DNA from: Delphinus delphis
Taxonomy: Eukaryota; Chordata; Mammalia; Artiodactyla; Delphinidae
Direction of reading: 5' to 3'
Assembly: GCF_949987515.2 (NCBI RefSeq)
Contig: NC_082693.1
Coordinates: 20,518,994-20,582,993, forward strand
Length of the DNA stretch: 64,000 nucleotides
Shown here one piece after another: positions 39,401 through 55,075 of this stretch. The translations under genes were made by a program, and so were the position numbers. Under the pieces are notes generated by a model. It was not told the DNA's origin, ran no database searches, and was given only the letters and a program-made list of their open reading frames with translations. Within the stretch, counting starts at the first letter, position 1; each line of letters starts with the position of its first letter.

Positions 39401-42400
39401 ATGATCAAGAGCCCACCCTTGGGTGTCAGGCAGTGGGCATCCAAGTCCCGACTCTGAGGGCTATCTAACTTTAGGCAAACCACGTAACGTCTTTAAGCCT
39501 CAGAGTTCCCCTGTGCAAAGTGGACATGGCAATACTGCCTACTTTAAGGCTGGGAGGATTAAATGAATTAGTACATGTAAAGCAGTAATGTCCTCTTTCC
39601 TCCTGGGGCTAGACGTTAGCTGCTACTAAAGTGCAGAGTCCTAGATATACAGTCCTAATCCTTTGCACTTTTACAATTCAATGTTTTACAATTTCAAAAG
39701 AATTTTTAATATTTCCTCTCCTTGGTCCTCACAGAGATTCTGTGAGGTAGAAACAGAAGCTGATATTCTTTTTTTTTTTTTTGCTATTCTTCATTTTAAA
39801 AAATTACTAGAGTTATAGCTAAAGTTTAGAAATGTTTTGATTATTCAAAGTCCATTGTCTAATAAATGGTAGAGTGAGAACTGAACTCAGGTCTTCTGAT
39901 TCCAGCTATGTGGTGTGTATGTTCCTTCGTTCTTGTACCAATGACATCCTAGCCTGAGATGGCCTCCCTTTTATTTTTATGTTATAAAGGTAGTACCTGT
40001 TCGCTCTATAAAAATAAGAAAATATTTATTAGCAAATTAAAAATAAAATCCCACAAAATCTTTACCCTACCCTATCCACAAGATTTACTGTTAACATTTT
40101 GGTGTATATCCTGTCCTGGAATATGTTTTCTTCTGATGGTTCTGAATTTAGGGCTCCTAATTATAAAATGATTTTTGATGTTCCTATGTTCTGGTAATGT
40201 TGAATCTGAGAATATCCACAGCTTCAAATAGAAAGCTAGTACTCTTTGATTTCAAGGTGCTGTTTAAATAGATGAGTTCACACTATCTGTCATAAGCAGA
40301 TGGCGGTAAAGTAGCAGGGAAAAATACCACGCTGTTTTCTTTTGTTTTTCATCTTTCCTTTCCTGTCATAGTTAGATTGAGTCAAGAAGAGTGACTTTTC
40401 ACTGATCCCAAGAAACTGAAGCCAAAGGCTTAACCCCGTATTGAGAATATTTTAGGCTAGGATTATTTGTCATATGTCAATGCCATATTTAAGGTTGATA
40501 AAAAGAAAAAATGCTGATAGCCCTGGAAGTAAATATTTGGTATTTTCATAAACTTCTCAAATACTTTTGAATTATTTTTCTCTTAATAAATCAGGAGGCA
40601 GAAAACCGGGCTCTGATTCTTAAGATTCGGATTCTCCAAGAAGAGGTATGTTGAAATTGTGAAAAGGGCACAGATAAGCATATGGAAATCATGCAATCAT
40701 GGGTGCTGACCCTGGGTTAAATATAAATCATGTGAATTTCAGGCTCCTGTGGACCAAATACCAGGTTGCTTTGTCAAATGATAAGTGAGGAAGAGTAGAC
40801 AGGGTTTTCCTGTCTGGACAGAAGTATGTTATACCTTTGTAATCATCCATGGTAGAAATGGATGTAAGAAATTCAGAGTTAAGATGAAATGAAATTAACT
40901 CATCTAAAAAATATACAAATCAAGAAGGAAAGTATAGACATTATCTAATAATTTTCTATGATTATTCCATGAAACTAGATGGAAAAGGTCTTTGAGTCTA
41001 AGACCCAGATCTTAAATTCACTGACAGTCTAACCTTGGAAAAGCCATTTATCTTTTGAGGGATTAATAATACCTATTCCCTACAGTTATTTTAAAGATTA
41101 AGATAATGCATGTGAAGCCATTTGGTTAACCATAATATACCTCATATATATTAGGAAATACTAGTAGAATCGCTAAAAAAAAGAAAACTTCTATGCAATA
41201 TATATTTTTAAGCAACAGAATTAAAACATTGAAAGAACAGGTAGCAAAGCTACCAGAAAGTTACTATTTTGGAGGAAAATTCTCTATAGGTACCTTTTGA
41301 AAGTTAATCATTATGTACGGTTTTTTGTTTGGGTTTTATATAAGTTTATTAGATGTATTTATTAAGCTGTGGTGAACAGTCTGATGAGTTTTCCAATTTA
41401 TGGCCCAAGTGGACATTAAAAAAATTCATAGTAGATAGGAAAGGAACAACTAAAGATTGGAAAGAAACCCTGTGTTAGATTCAGACATGCTACAGCTACA
41501 AGACCAGGTTTCCATGAAACTAATGCTTTACAGTGAAGCTCCCAATGTAAGATATTTTTGTCCTCATATTTCAGATGATTGACTAGCATCAAAGAATTGT
41601 ACTATACCAATTTAGAATTGAGACAGAAGGAAGGAGACTTAGAACCCTTCATCATGAGACAGCATTACAATTATTGATTTACATTAGAAAAGGCTTATAG
41701 ATGTCACTAAGAATCCTTTAGGAAGTAAAAATCAGATGCAATGTGAAGAGTAATGGCACGATGGTTCGGGTAATTATTCACTTACATTTATTCGTTTGTT
41801 TATTATACACACATTCATCGGGAGATAGACTCTATTCTAGGTGTTAAGGATACAGACTTAAACAAAATAGCCCATGTGACACTAGCATGTTAGATGGTGA
41901 TTAGTGCCACAGAGAAAAGAAGAGCAGAAAACAGAGTTGTGGGGAGTGCAATTTAAACTAGGGTGGTTAGGAAAAGTAGAACTGTGAAGTGAATTATTTG
42001 GTTAAAAACTAGAGGTTAAAAACTAGGAGGTTCGGGCTTCCCTGGTGGCGCAGTGGTTGAGAGCCCGCCTGCCGATGCAGGGAACACGGGTTCGTGCCCC
42101 GGTCCGGGAGGATCCCACATGCCGCAGAGCGGCTGGACCCGTGAGCCATGGCCGCTGACCCTGCGTGTCCGGAGCCTGTGCTCCGCAACGGGAGAGGCCA
42201 CAACAGTGAGAGGCCCGGGTACCGCAAAAAGAAAAAAGAAAAAAGAAAATACTAAGAAGTAGGGGAGAGCCAAGGGAATTGGAGGGGTGTGGAAGAGAGA
42301 GATTGTAACGATTGACCATGGAAGAATTTAAGCTGAGTCGAGAGGGAATGGAGCTCACGGGAAGGTGGAAGAATAATGAGAACGTAGTAGGATCAATGGA

Positions 42401-45400
42401 TTGTAGGCTCCAGTGGGGATTGAAGGTTTGCTGATGCACAAAGAAGTAACCTGGAAAGACAAGAAATGGTGGTTGAAGAGTGAGATGTTGCAATTAAGAT
42501 AATGGAGGGATCCCAGTTGCTGGTAATGACAACTTTGAAGGTGTGACTAGGGAGTGAGTGCTTGAGGTGAAATGGAAAATAAGAAGGGATTGCTGGGAGT
42601 ATTCCTGGATGATCACGTTAAAAGAATTGTGTTATTTTTGGACAAAGTCTAAAGTTTTGTCCCTTAATTTAAAATGGATTACAATGTCAATGATGAAAAT
42701 ACTACTTCCTAAAAAACACTTTGTGATTTCCTTTTATTTTTTTGGTCTGAATCTAAGAATACTATCTTATTTTACATTAGAATGCTAAGAACATTATGGA
42801 TATATATAAATTGGAAAAGAAGATTGAGGAATTGTCTAAAACTGAGAAACACCATCAAGTAAGCACTTCTCAAATACTGGTAAAATATTTTCTTTCATCA
42901 AACTAGTATTACTTTTTGAAGGTGTCTATGACTCATTGACACAATAACCTTTCGTTATCAATTTTGAAATTTGTACTGCTCTAGATATCTGAGTTATATA
43001 AAAGGCAGTTTCTGTTTTCTCAAGGTAGCAGCTTTACTGATATATAATACACATGCCATTAAATTCACCCACTTAAAGTATATGAGTCAGTGGTTTTTAG
43101 TATATTCAGAATTATGCAACCATCACCAAAACCAATTTTAAAATACTTTTATCATCCAAAAAGAAATCCCTTTAGCAGTCACTTGCCATTCCTCCCCAAC
43201 CCCAGACAACCACTAGTCTGCTTTCTATCTCCATGGATTTACCGATTCTGGACATTTCATATAAATGGAGTCGTATACATTAGACGGTCTTTTGTGATTG
43301 GCTTCTTTCACTGAACATAATGTTTTCAAAGTTCACTCATGTAGGAGCATACATCATGACTTCATTTCCTTTTATGGCTGAATAATATTCCACTGTATGG
43401 AAATAGCATTTTGTTTATCCATTCATCAGTTGCTGGACATTTGGGCTGTTCCTACTTTTTTACTATTATGAGTAATGCTGCTATGAATAGTTATGCACAA
43501 GTTTTTGTGTGGACATATATTTTAATTTCTCTTGAGTATATACCTAGGAGTGGAATTACTGTATCATATGATAACTCTATGTTTAACGTTTTGAGGAACT
43601 TCCAGACTTTTCCCAAAATGACTGTGCTATTTTACATTTCCACCAGCTGTGTATGAGGGTTCAAATTTCTCCACATCCTTGCCACCCCTTATTATTATTT
43701 ATACTTGTTATTATAGTGACAATTTCTAATTTAACAGTATCTGATTTTGCAAATCCCTAAGTTAGGGAAGATTTCAGCTATTGTACCTTCTTAATGCAGA
43801 AAATGAGGAGAGATGGGGGAAAAATCTATCTTGATTTTTTAATTCAATTCTATTGCCTTAAGGAATGATATCTTACAAAATGATTTTTATCTATATTACA
43901 TCTAGAAAGTCTATATTTTGTGTATTTTTGTTTTATCTGCAATACATTATTATCAGGAAACAAGACAATTGTCATTAAATTCAAGAATTTGTGTCATGCT
44001 TATTCTCATCTCTAATGGTTTATTTGAACAATATTTTTTGTTGTAGTATGTGTTTGAAATGATGATGTACTTAAATTTCATATCTATATGAGAAATTCTC
44101 AATTTTCTTAGCAGACACCCCAATTCCATGTGGGTATGTACATATACATATATTATAGCAGTTATAATTTAGACATTAAAATTGATTTTATTCTAGGAAT
44201 GACTGTTTTGGAAAACACAACTGTCATAAACTAGTGAAAAGAACCAGAAGACACGGATTCAAATCCTGTCTTCTCGACTTAAAAGCTTTGTAACCACAAG
44301 CAAGTAGTTAACTTCTCTAAATCTCAATTTTCTCATCTATTAAATGGATACGATAGTTTCTACCTCATCCACAAGCTTGTTGGAAACTCAAATGAGATGA
44401 TTATGTGAAGATACCTTTAGAACTATAAAGGGATATCAAATATATATGATTATGATGATGATGATTCTACTTCTGACTATGCTGATTATTTTTCCAGGTT
44501 TTCCATTCAATCAATATACATTTTAATCAATTACATTCTCTTTAGAAGCCTACACCAACAAGCTTGCTTTTGGTTTGAATAAACTGATATATCCTTAATA
44601 TTCACTTTGCTAAAAGAAATCTTGAACATTTTTAAACTATGTTTTTAAAAGAGGAAGAGCTTTCTATATGTCCATATGGACTCTGTTTGTGTCCTATCTA
44701 GATTTTTAATTTCATCAAAAAAATGAAGACTCTCTATGTCCTCTTATTATATGAAGTGTGAAATAGTGGGAAGAGCCCTTGGCTGGAGTTGGTGACTCAG
44801 ATTCTAGTCTCCATTCTGTCACTTACTGGGTGTGACTCTGGGCAAGTCTCTGGGTAGTGCTGAGGTTATATTTCCTTCCTGGTAGAGCAAGGGCAATGAC
44901 CCTGACCTCAAGAGTTGTTGTGAGGCTAATGTGAATGTTCTTTATAAAGTGAAAAACACATGCACATTAAAGGTGCCAAAGAAACATGTCTCCCTGTTGC
45001 ATGATTTTGTGGCTCTGTCCTTTACCAGAGCAATGTCCCAATGGCCTTTCCTAAATGTGTTTCTTTTCAGATGCAGTTACACACATATGAGAACACTTTG
45101 CTTAATAAAGATGCAAGTTTGCAGAAGGTTGGTCCTGTCTCTTCACATGAGGGCCTGTGGGACTCACTAGCTCTCTCCAAGTCATAAAGGAAGGAGATGG
45201 TCATTTGTGTAACTTCGCCCCTGTTAACATATCTGATTCTAATATTCTGTCACAAGACATTTCTTTATTTGTAAGAACAAAAATATTCTTCTGAGTGAAG
45301 AATACTGACTTCTCCATCTGGGATGTTTTAACGTATCCTCTGTAAATTCTGGTGATGTTCATCCCTTTATTCAACAAATACTAGTGTGCCAATTTGCCAG

Positions 45401-48400
45401 TCATTGGCTAGATAGTGGTGATGCAATTTTAATTCATAACAACACAAATGAGTGTGCAGTCAGTCATTTTAGGGAAAAAGAAGAATATATCCTCAGTTAT
45501 TTTCTACCTAGTTTGATTGATTGATTTGATAGATAGATATTATTCTATTTATCTTTGTGTCCTGTGATTATAGCCTATCTGGTAACAAAGTTTGCCGGTT
45601 ACCAAGATGCTGGTTATGGTGGCTTTAAAAGACCCAGGAAGGATACACACTAAGTTAATAAACTTCCAAATTCCAAGACAGGAGAGTGAAAAAAGAGCAG
45701 TATTTCACTTCTTTTCCTTCCCCTGCAGTTTATGAGGTTTCAAAGGAGCCATTCACGGCTTGTGGACATTGACCAAGATACTGAATATTGTGCCAACTGT
45801 ATCACCTCATCGTGGGTGTTCTCACTCCCCATGTAGTGCCAGGGGGTAGTGGTGGTTGCTCACTTCCTCTGTAACTCTGGTCTTTCCACCATTTTGCACT
45901 CCTGCCCAGCACTCATAACGCACTTCTCATGCTCCAGGCACCATGCTAGTCGTGGGATGGAACTATAGGTCAGACACTGACTGTACCCTCTGGTCTTGCA
46001 GTACAAAACTATGGTTTTAACAGAGATATGGTTTGAACTGGATAAAATTGGATGCCTTAATAATTCATTAATCATTCTGCAGGTAAAAAAACTGCTTTTT
46101 TTCTTAAATGTACCATAGTAATATAATTCTGACTTGGACTTAAGAATTACCTTGCAGGGTATGATTCCACTGGACAGGCAAAGACAGAACGTAATTAACA
46201 CCAGTCAGATACAGCTGCCTTGCTGTCCCATTCTCTTCTGCTTAGTTTTAATCACAAACACAGACTAGTTCAGTTTTCCAATAATGAGATTAGTAGAAGG
46301 TCTCATCATCTTTGGGCATTTACAATTCTTCAGATTGATAGTCTAGTAAATACAATTTCGTGGACTCATACATTTATTTGCTATTAATTCTCTCTCCTAC
46401 TTTTCAGAAGGATTTAAGTATAGAAGAACTTAAGTCAACCATCGTAGAATATGAAAACGTTATAGAGGTATACCATAACGATCTCACAACTTGCAAGGGG
46501 GGGTTATTAAACGTAAATGTGAATGTCCCACTAGAGTAACACGTGCGGCCTAATGTTGTATGTGATTTCCAGAACTTACGAGGGGAGAAAAACAAACTGG
46601 CTCGTGAGTTACAGCACTTGCAACAGGAACTCATTGTGTAAGTACAGAGCACCCCGTCACCAGCCTTCTGTCCTGTGCCCCCGCCCTACATGCTTCACCT
46701 ACCGAGCTATGTGCAGTTCTTTGAATGTGCCACGTTCTTTTCTTCTGTACCTTTGTAAGTGATATTTTCTCTGCTTTTCTCCTAAGAGGACGAATTCCTT
46801 CACAAGTTTTCCATTACCCTGCCTTACCCTTCCTTGCTTTTCTGATACCTTTAGATTAAGTAATCCTTCTGAGTTCATGCATGGCACGTTATTCTTACTT
46901 CTTTCCTAGCACCCACTACCTTATATTATGATCGTTTGTTTCTGATTTTGTGTCACGTGCTAGTCCAGGAGTCCATAGGTAACAAAGATGAGTACAGTCA
47001 GTGGGGTAAGTGCACATATTTACATTAGGGAAGTGACGATGAGGAAAGTGCATTATCCAGGTAAAGATGGGGGGTTACTCTGTTTAGCTCCAGATAATTG
47101 TTACATCAAGAATATATGGACCCAGTGTGGCCACATGTTCCCATTTTTTAAAGAAAAGCCAGAAATCTAGATTTTTAGTGAAAATTTTAACAATTTTAAC
47201 TATTGGCTCCAATTCTTAAGAAAAAGAAAATGTAGCTTACCTGTTTGCAACCACCTGGAGTCACTAGTGTGTGCAGCTCCTGGAGGGCAGGGACTACCTC
47301 TTTCTATTTATTTATTTATTTATGTATTCATTCATTCATTCATTCATTTATTTATGGCTGTGTTGGGTCTTCATTGCTGCACGCAGGCTTTCTCTAGCTG
47401 CAGTGAGCAGGGGCTACTCTTTGTTGCCGTGCATGGGCTTCTCACTGCGGTGGCTTCTCTTGTTGCGGAGCACGGGCTCTAGGTGCACAGGCTTCAGTAG
47501 TTGTGACACGTGGGCTCAGTAGTTGTGGCTTGCAGGCTCTAGAACGCAGGCTCAGTAGTTGTGGTGCACGGACTTAGTTGCTCTGCGCATGTGGGATCTT
47601 CCCAGACCAGGGCTCGAACCCATGTCCCCTGCATTGGCAGGCGGATTCTTAACCACTGTGCCACCAGGGAAGTCCCAGGGACTACCTCTTATTCCCCTCT
47701 GTATTCTCAGGTACCTTATACAATCCTTGGCACACATGGGTGCTCACTGATTGTTTGGTGATAAATAAACCTTATTGTGGTGACTTAAAACATAATGTTG
47801 GAGGCGTACCTAACCAGACGACTACGTTTTTTCCTTTTTTTCCCCAAGGAATGGAATCCAGTTGAATGTCAGTGGAGAGCATAAGACTGTCAACTCTGAA
47901 GGAGAAAAATCTCTACATTGTGAACTCTTTCTTGCTCAGTCTGCAGAGGTAGGTGATTATCATCAAATGGAAGGCTTTAAAAAATAATCACCACGTGGGA
48001 TAGCTTGCTATTAAGTGAAGTTCTGTAGCTTGCTGCAAAGCACTCATGACATTTTGAGGGAATCTGTTGATAGTTTATAGAACCTAAGTCTAAAGTCTCT
48101 TAGCCTGGAAGAACAGATCTTTTTCAAGTTATGGCTGAAAACTATAGTGAGACTCCAGCATGGGGTTGTGGAAATGTGTGTTCAGTGAATCTGGACTTGA
48201 GAAATCTTTATATTCTTTATATTTTTCAGGACAAACTACCTGCAGTGATCCCCAGCCTGGGGTCTGAAAGATAGCGGTAGAGATCCATGAACTATTTTTA
48301 GTATTTCTCCAAACCCCCAAAGTAAATGTATCTACCAAAAATGAAGATGCTCAGAAACAAGATGAAATTTCTTTGCTTTAAGATGTAATTGTACCAACAC

Positions 48401-51400
48401 AAATTAATGACACTGATTATTATGTTCTGAACATAAATTAGCATTTTTATATGTTTTGGGTTAATTTTAAAATGGCAAAATGAATTATTGCTTTAAAATC
48501 TCCAGTTTGGAACTACCCTGGTGGCGCAGTAGTTGGGAGTCCACCTGCCGATGCAGGGGACACGGGTTCGTGCCCCGGTCCGGGAGGATCCCACATGCCG
48601 CGGAGCGGCTGGGCCCGTGAGCCATGGCCGCTGAGCTTGCGCGTCTGGAGCATGTGCTCCGCAACAAGAGAGGCCACAGCGGTGAGAGGCCCGCGTAACG
48701 CAAAAAAAAAAAAAGAAAAAAAAAATCTCCAGTTTGTTCGTAGACCCATTTCTTTACACTAGGAGAGGAAACAGTCGAAAGCTTTCTTGTGGATGAAATG
48801 TTGGGACCCACCTCCCTACTATATTTTTACTCCTTTGTACTTTCCAGTTTTGTGCTTGTTATGTTAGGAAATGTTTTATTAACAAATTGCTTTGTTTCGC
48901 TACTTTGATGGTCTTTCCATGTTGGGTAGATGATGGATATGCCCAGAATGTCCTCCTGTTGACAGCTGTGATATGACCTTGAAAGGAGAGAATGTCCTTG
49001 GGGCAAATGCTGTTTGAATTTCTCCTGCCAAGGATGCAGGGCAACATATGCTGCCTTCACCTAAGGCCGTCTCAGGCAGCCTCGAACATTCTGCTGAGGG
49101 CTGTGCTTTCCTGACATTCTGTTTCAGATGCTCATCATTTTTACTGTGTTTTTGATACCAAGCCAAACTGCCAGACTGAACGAAGTGATGGCAAATCTGC
49201 CACGGCAATGTGTTTTTATCCCCGGTCCTCCGAGATAATAATGGTGCCAAGATGCCATCCTGTAAAGCTTTAGAGTTCTGAACAGGGGTTAAACAGCTGG
49301 CAATGTTTTGGCTCTGAAGTTTATCCCACTAATGGATTAGGAAGTCTGCCTTCTAATTGGAATCTGGAATAAGAGCCCTGTGACCTTCTTCCAACAGATA
49401 GCAAGAAGAAAGTTAACTTTGTTGTCATATATCTAAAATATGACAGGACATAGAGGCTTTGAGAGAAAGAAATTTGCTTTGTGAAATATCATCTGAGAGT
49501 ATCTTCTATGAGTGGAGGACAGACAAAAGAAACCAGTCTGTTTTCAATGGGATTTACTGCATGCCCCCCAGCAGTTATTTTTTTCTGTGAATTTCTTTCC
49601 CTTCCCCTCTTTTCATAAAATTAGAGCCATAAAATATCACCTACATGTAAATGTTATCTATTGGATACCTGAATTTTCCTTAAGAATGAGTAAATATTAA
49701 GTTAAAGCCATCTAAGAGAGAAAATGAAAACAATTTTGGGGGGATATTAGGAGGACTTCATGAGACTATTTAGAACTATTTGATGGGGATAATTACATCG
49801 ACCCATGGGCATCATTTTCATAAAATAAAAATAATGTTCTTTATTAAGATGACAGAGTTGTGGACATTTTGGTAATTGTTTCAGAACAATGAAACCAAGT
49901 GGCAGTGCAATTTAATCAGCTTGTCATCTCTGGACACAATGATGGACCAAGAAATGCTGCTGTTACTGAGAGAACTTGAACAAAAGGCAGTGGAGTTCAC
50001 AGCTATGCTTCAGAAGCTGGTATTGTATAACATCTGCATATTGTGCTGTTTCACTGGCCAGGAACGTCTGCAGATAATTGACCTACAGTCTGTTTGCTGA
50101 GCACAAGCATATCTGTGTGTTGGGACCCAGATTTATCTTACTATGAAATGAGCAGATTTTTCTCAAACCTTCCTGATGTGGATCTTCTAGTTCTGCGTCA
50201 ATCAGGACTAACGAGTTGACCATTAGATATGGATTGCTTAAGCTTGTTTTTCCCACAGGTTAATCTTTGGTATCAAAGGGCTGAAGATGCAGTATCTGTT
50301 GAACAGTTTCCTTCTGGCTAATGGCTAGTACCTCTTTCTCCATTTAGATTTTTGACTGGAAACTCTAGATGGTCAGAAAAGACAGAGAACAACATTTTCA
50401 TGTTGGTATTTCCAGTCCCTTTCACAGTAGCTAGCATATTCTAGGTAGTATTTAGTTTGATGAATGAAAAAAATCCATGAAAATGCTTGTTTCCTTCTAT
50501 TTGAGAGGAGAATGAAAATGGGTAGGTTTTATTCTGGAAAACAGTTCTATCCAATATATTCAGCACGTATGGGGCACCTGATGAGAGTTAGCGTCTACAC
50601 ATGGCAACATCCTGGGATAAAGGAAAGCCACTGGGTGGCCTTAGATGACAAGAAACTCTCTGGTGGCTTCCTAAATTACCTGTACAAAACCTTGTCTAAA
50701 TTACTTCTTCTTATATAATTGCATATGGCTTTCACTGAATTCCTGGTTGAAGATGTGGAACTCTTTTTCAGCATGAAGATGTTCCTGAAGTTGAAACACT
50801 CATTGATAGTTCCCTACAGTGCGTAACTAGGGCAACTAATCCAGAAATTACTGTGAAAGAGAAGTGGGAGAACGAGCTTACTGTAAGTGTTCTATAGTTT
50901 GTGATTTTCCTGGTTTTTCTTCTACTTTCTTAGCCCAGGTAACGCTTATTATACACAGTATCATTTCTAAGACTTTACTGTAGTGTCTGCCATCTCATTC
51001 TGGCGATGTGTGTGGAGTGTGCATATATGGGTGACAGAGTGTGATGGGTAAGATAAGTGTGTGTGAGTGTGAGGGTGACAAATGAAGGAGACGGTGTGAG
51101 GATATGGGATATGCCTTGGAGAGACAAAGAGTAAATAAGCTGATTTAATTAAAAGTGTATTTTATTTGAATCCTTGCGAGGACTGGCTGGTGTAAGCTTG
51201 AATTTTTCCTATCAAAATCCTCTAACTTTGATAGAATGATAATTGTGCAAAAGAATCTTATTCCTGAGACTCTGACAGTTTTATTATACCAGAAATTAGC
51301 AGAGTATCAAAAACGGAAACTTCTGAGGTAGCTAGTCCCAGTTTTGTTAGAAAGGAAGCATATAAAAAGAAATCTCTTTAATTTATCCATCACTTATTAT

Positions 51401-54400
51401 CTCTGCTTCTTGACTGCCAGACGACTTCCTAACATCTCTCAGCCCCCTGAGTTAAGCTAAAGCATGAAGTAAACTCTGAAAACTCTGGAATATTAATTTC
51501 AGCCCTTGCCAAACTTACCTTTTTAAAAAGGTTTTTAATATGTGTTTGAATATGGTAATCAACAAATACTGATTTTATTGCATTTCCTAGTCCCATTATA
51601 TTCTAAAGCAATTGTGATTATTGATGAAATGGTCACGTATCTTAAGAAAAAGAAAGCAAAGCTCAATTTTAGGCACACTATGGGTACCTAATATGTACTT
51701 GTTAAATTGAGATGATCACCCCACAGGATAATCAATCTGTAGGCAACTGAGAATTGCTATCTGTTCAATTAGAATTTTAGAGTCCAGTAACCGTGAACGT
51801 TATTGAGGTGGGAATGGCCACAGCATGTTATATTGCCTCTTATTTCTTTATATTTAACATTGGAACAGTGGAGTTTGTTTTGTGACTCTTCTTATAGGAA
51901 TTCAAATATATCAAGGAAGAGAAGCTAAACCTTTGTATATTAATGCTGAACAGCTTGAGAAACCACAAAGAATCCCTTGATAAAGAGTTTGCCGAATTGA
52001 TAGAGATTCTGAAGAGATTCAGGCTGGAATATTTTTATTTCAGAAAAGAATTTCTTCCCAGGTGATGATCCCTTATATATAAGAAACCCATGCTTTATAT
52101 ACGTAACATGTTTGTAATTGTGCCGTGACATTCAGTTTACTTTTTTCAAGTTGTATACCTTGATTTCAGATGACACTTTTTCAGGGAAGACATTTTATCT
52201 GACAATTTTGGATTGTGAAAGAGTACGAAATTGACTTATATATTCAAAATTGCAAGTCGTAAACTTGAAATCTATGGAAATCCATATATTGAGTTATTTT
52301 TCCCTAGAGAAGGAGTTTGGAATCAGACTATAGAATTCTTTTAACCAGAAGGGACCTTAGAGATTATTTAGTAAAACCTCATAATTTTACAGAGGACTGG
52401 GGCAAAAGGATGTAAAGTGAATTGATCAAGACCTGAGAGTTATTAATGGAAAATCTATGAATAGCTCTGTTAATGGAAGGACTTGATGCTGGGACTGTTG
52501 ACTCCTATCCCATTGGGCTTTATGTTCCGTCTCAGGGTACAAGGCATTACATTGGGCCCTAGTCAATTAAATTTCAAGTGAAAGAAGTCATAGGGAATAG
52601 AAGACTCTAAATATAAAGTGACTTAAAATCTTATCCTTCCTCTCACCTTAATTCTTTTTTTTTAAAGTACCTGTGTTTTATGTATGTGTGTATGTGTGTA
52701 TGTGTGTATGTGTGTATGTGTGTATGTATTTATGGCCGCACTGCACGGCTTGTGGGATCTTAGTTCCCCGACCAGGGATTGAACCCTCGCCCTCAGTGAA
52801 AGCACGGAGTCCTGACCACTGGACTGTCAGGGAATTCCCCTTAATTATTATGTTTTCTGGGGAAAACTCTCGAAATTTGTACACTGTGTAAACCACATAC
52901 TAAACAAGGACAGGGGTTAGATCTTTTGTTAACCACTATTTATATAGCTGCTAATGCCTTACTTAGCATTCCCTTAAGAAATGCTTTTTGACTGACTGAA
53001 TGAATGAATATGGGTGTATTTTTCATTTAAATAAAGTAAAAGAAAAAAATGTACTTAGAGACCAAGATTGCTGAAAGAAAATAGCAAGAAGAAACTATTT
53101 TATTCCCCCCAAATAAGGAAACTAGGTATCAGAGAGAGTTTAATACCAGAAGGAACTCTCCAGAAGATGATCTTCTGCTTTCCCTAAGAAACCGGGAGGG
53201 CTTCCCTGGTGGCGCAGTGGGTGAGAGTCCGCCTGCCGATGCAGGGGACACGGGTTCGTGCCCCGGCCCGGGAAGATCCCACATGCCTCGGAGTGGCTGG
53301 GCCCGTGAGCCGTGGCCGCTGAGCCTGCGCGTCCGGAGCCTGTGCTCCACCATGCGAGAGGCCACAACAGTGAGAGGCCCGCGTACCGCAAAAAAAAAAA
53401 AAAAAAAAAAAGAAACCGGGAGCCCAGACTTCCCCATAGTGGTAAAGGAGGAATGGGTTAAGTAGATACGCAGCTTCCTTACACAGATACCATCTCCACA
53501 AAAGGGAGCATTGAAATTCTTCCCTTTAGCAACAAAGAACTATTTGGAGAGAGGCCTGCACTGGAGTCATCTAGGAATAAGTGAATCTTCTGTATTATCC
53601 TATTAGACACACAAACGGCCCAGTTAAATAATAGTAGGTACGATTTGTTGAGAGCTCATTGTGTTGCATGTAGTGCTAAGAATTTGACACACATTTGTCT
53701 CCAGAGAGGTTACCCTGGTGGGGTTAAGTGAGAGCTGGGATCAGGCCTAGATATGGTCTACTTCAAAACCTATATTCTTTCAACTATTAATCCCCCACCT
53801 TCTACTTGTTAAAATCGAATGTAATATTTATTAATAATATTCTAGGAACTTAGCATTGGGCAAAATAATACTCATCAGTGGAAGGATGGCTTAGCCCCTG
53901 CCTTCTAAACATAATTTAAAGGACACAAAGCCATATAGAGGCTACACACAAAATGATTTGGCTATAGGTATTAACTATGAATAAGAACATGAGTGAAGTA
54001 TTTTGTGGTGGTGAGAGGGAATTCTATATTTAGATGAAGTAGGAAATATGTATTAAAATTAAACTTTCAGGAGTTAGCTGTTTGCTGAGGAGAAAGCTTC
54101 CATTTTGGTGCAAGAGAAACAGACTCCAGTGCTGAGGAATGGAAAGAATTGAGTGAGGCAATGAGAGGCAGTGAAAGAAAGAAAAAAAAAAAGGCTTTTG
54201 GAAGGCTTGGTGAGAAAAACATGTCATCATTTGTACATGCGTTTGTACATCCAAGTGCCACCTCTTTGCCAGACTTGTTTTCCCTCTAAATGCTAGGGAA
54301 TTATAGAAAATAGGACAGAAACCTCTACCTCCATGAAACTAACATCTATCAAGGGACACAGATAATGAATGAACATATAATTATATAATATGATCCCAGG

Positions 54401-55034
54401 GAGTAGTAAGTGATATGAAGAAAATTAAAGCAGGATAAGAAGACCAAGGATGACCAGGACCTAATTTTAGAAAGAATGGTCAGGAAGGGCCTGTCTGAGG
54501 GATGATAAATTGAGTAGATAAATGAAGTGAGAGAGTGAGCTATGTGATGATCTGGGGAGTGTTCTAGGCAGAGGAAATAGCTAGTGCACAGGCCCTGGGG
54601 TTGTAACGAGCTTGGTATGTTTGTGGAGCAGCAGGAGGCCGGCATGACAGGGATGGGATGAGTGCTGGGCAGTGGTAGGAGATGAGGTCAGAAAGATAGG
54701 CAGGGGTCAGGTCCACAGCCTTGCAGTTCATGTTTAGGAATTGAGGTTTTATTCTGAGTAGATGGGAAGCAATTGGAGGATTACAAGCAGGGAAGTAATA
54801 TAACTTGTGTTTTGAAAAATCATTCTGGCTGCCATGTAGAGAATTGTCTATAGAGGGCAAGAGTGAAAGCAGTGAGACGAGTGAGAAGAGGTATTTTTCA
54901 ATAACAGATCACCAATTAGAGATCCTGAAATCAATTTACTGGATTATGACCCACTTAAAAAAATAAATATAAAAATATCAGAATACATTGTATATAGTAA
55001 GTGTAAGTAATATATCATAAAATTTTTGTTTCAG

Positions 55035-55075
<41 letters not shown>

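Noticed and set aside
48827..49250. Minus-strand gene with overlapping open frames
   Set aside because: Three frames overlap with no splice sites or recognisable domain, and the gene here runs on the other strand.
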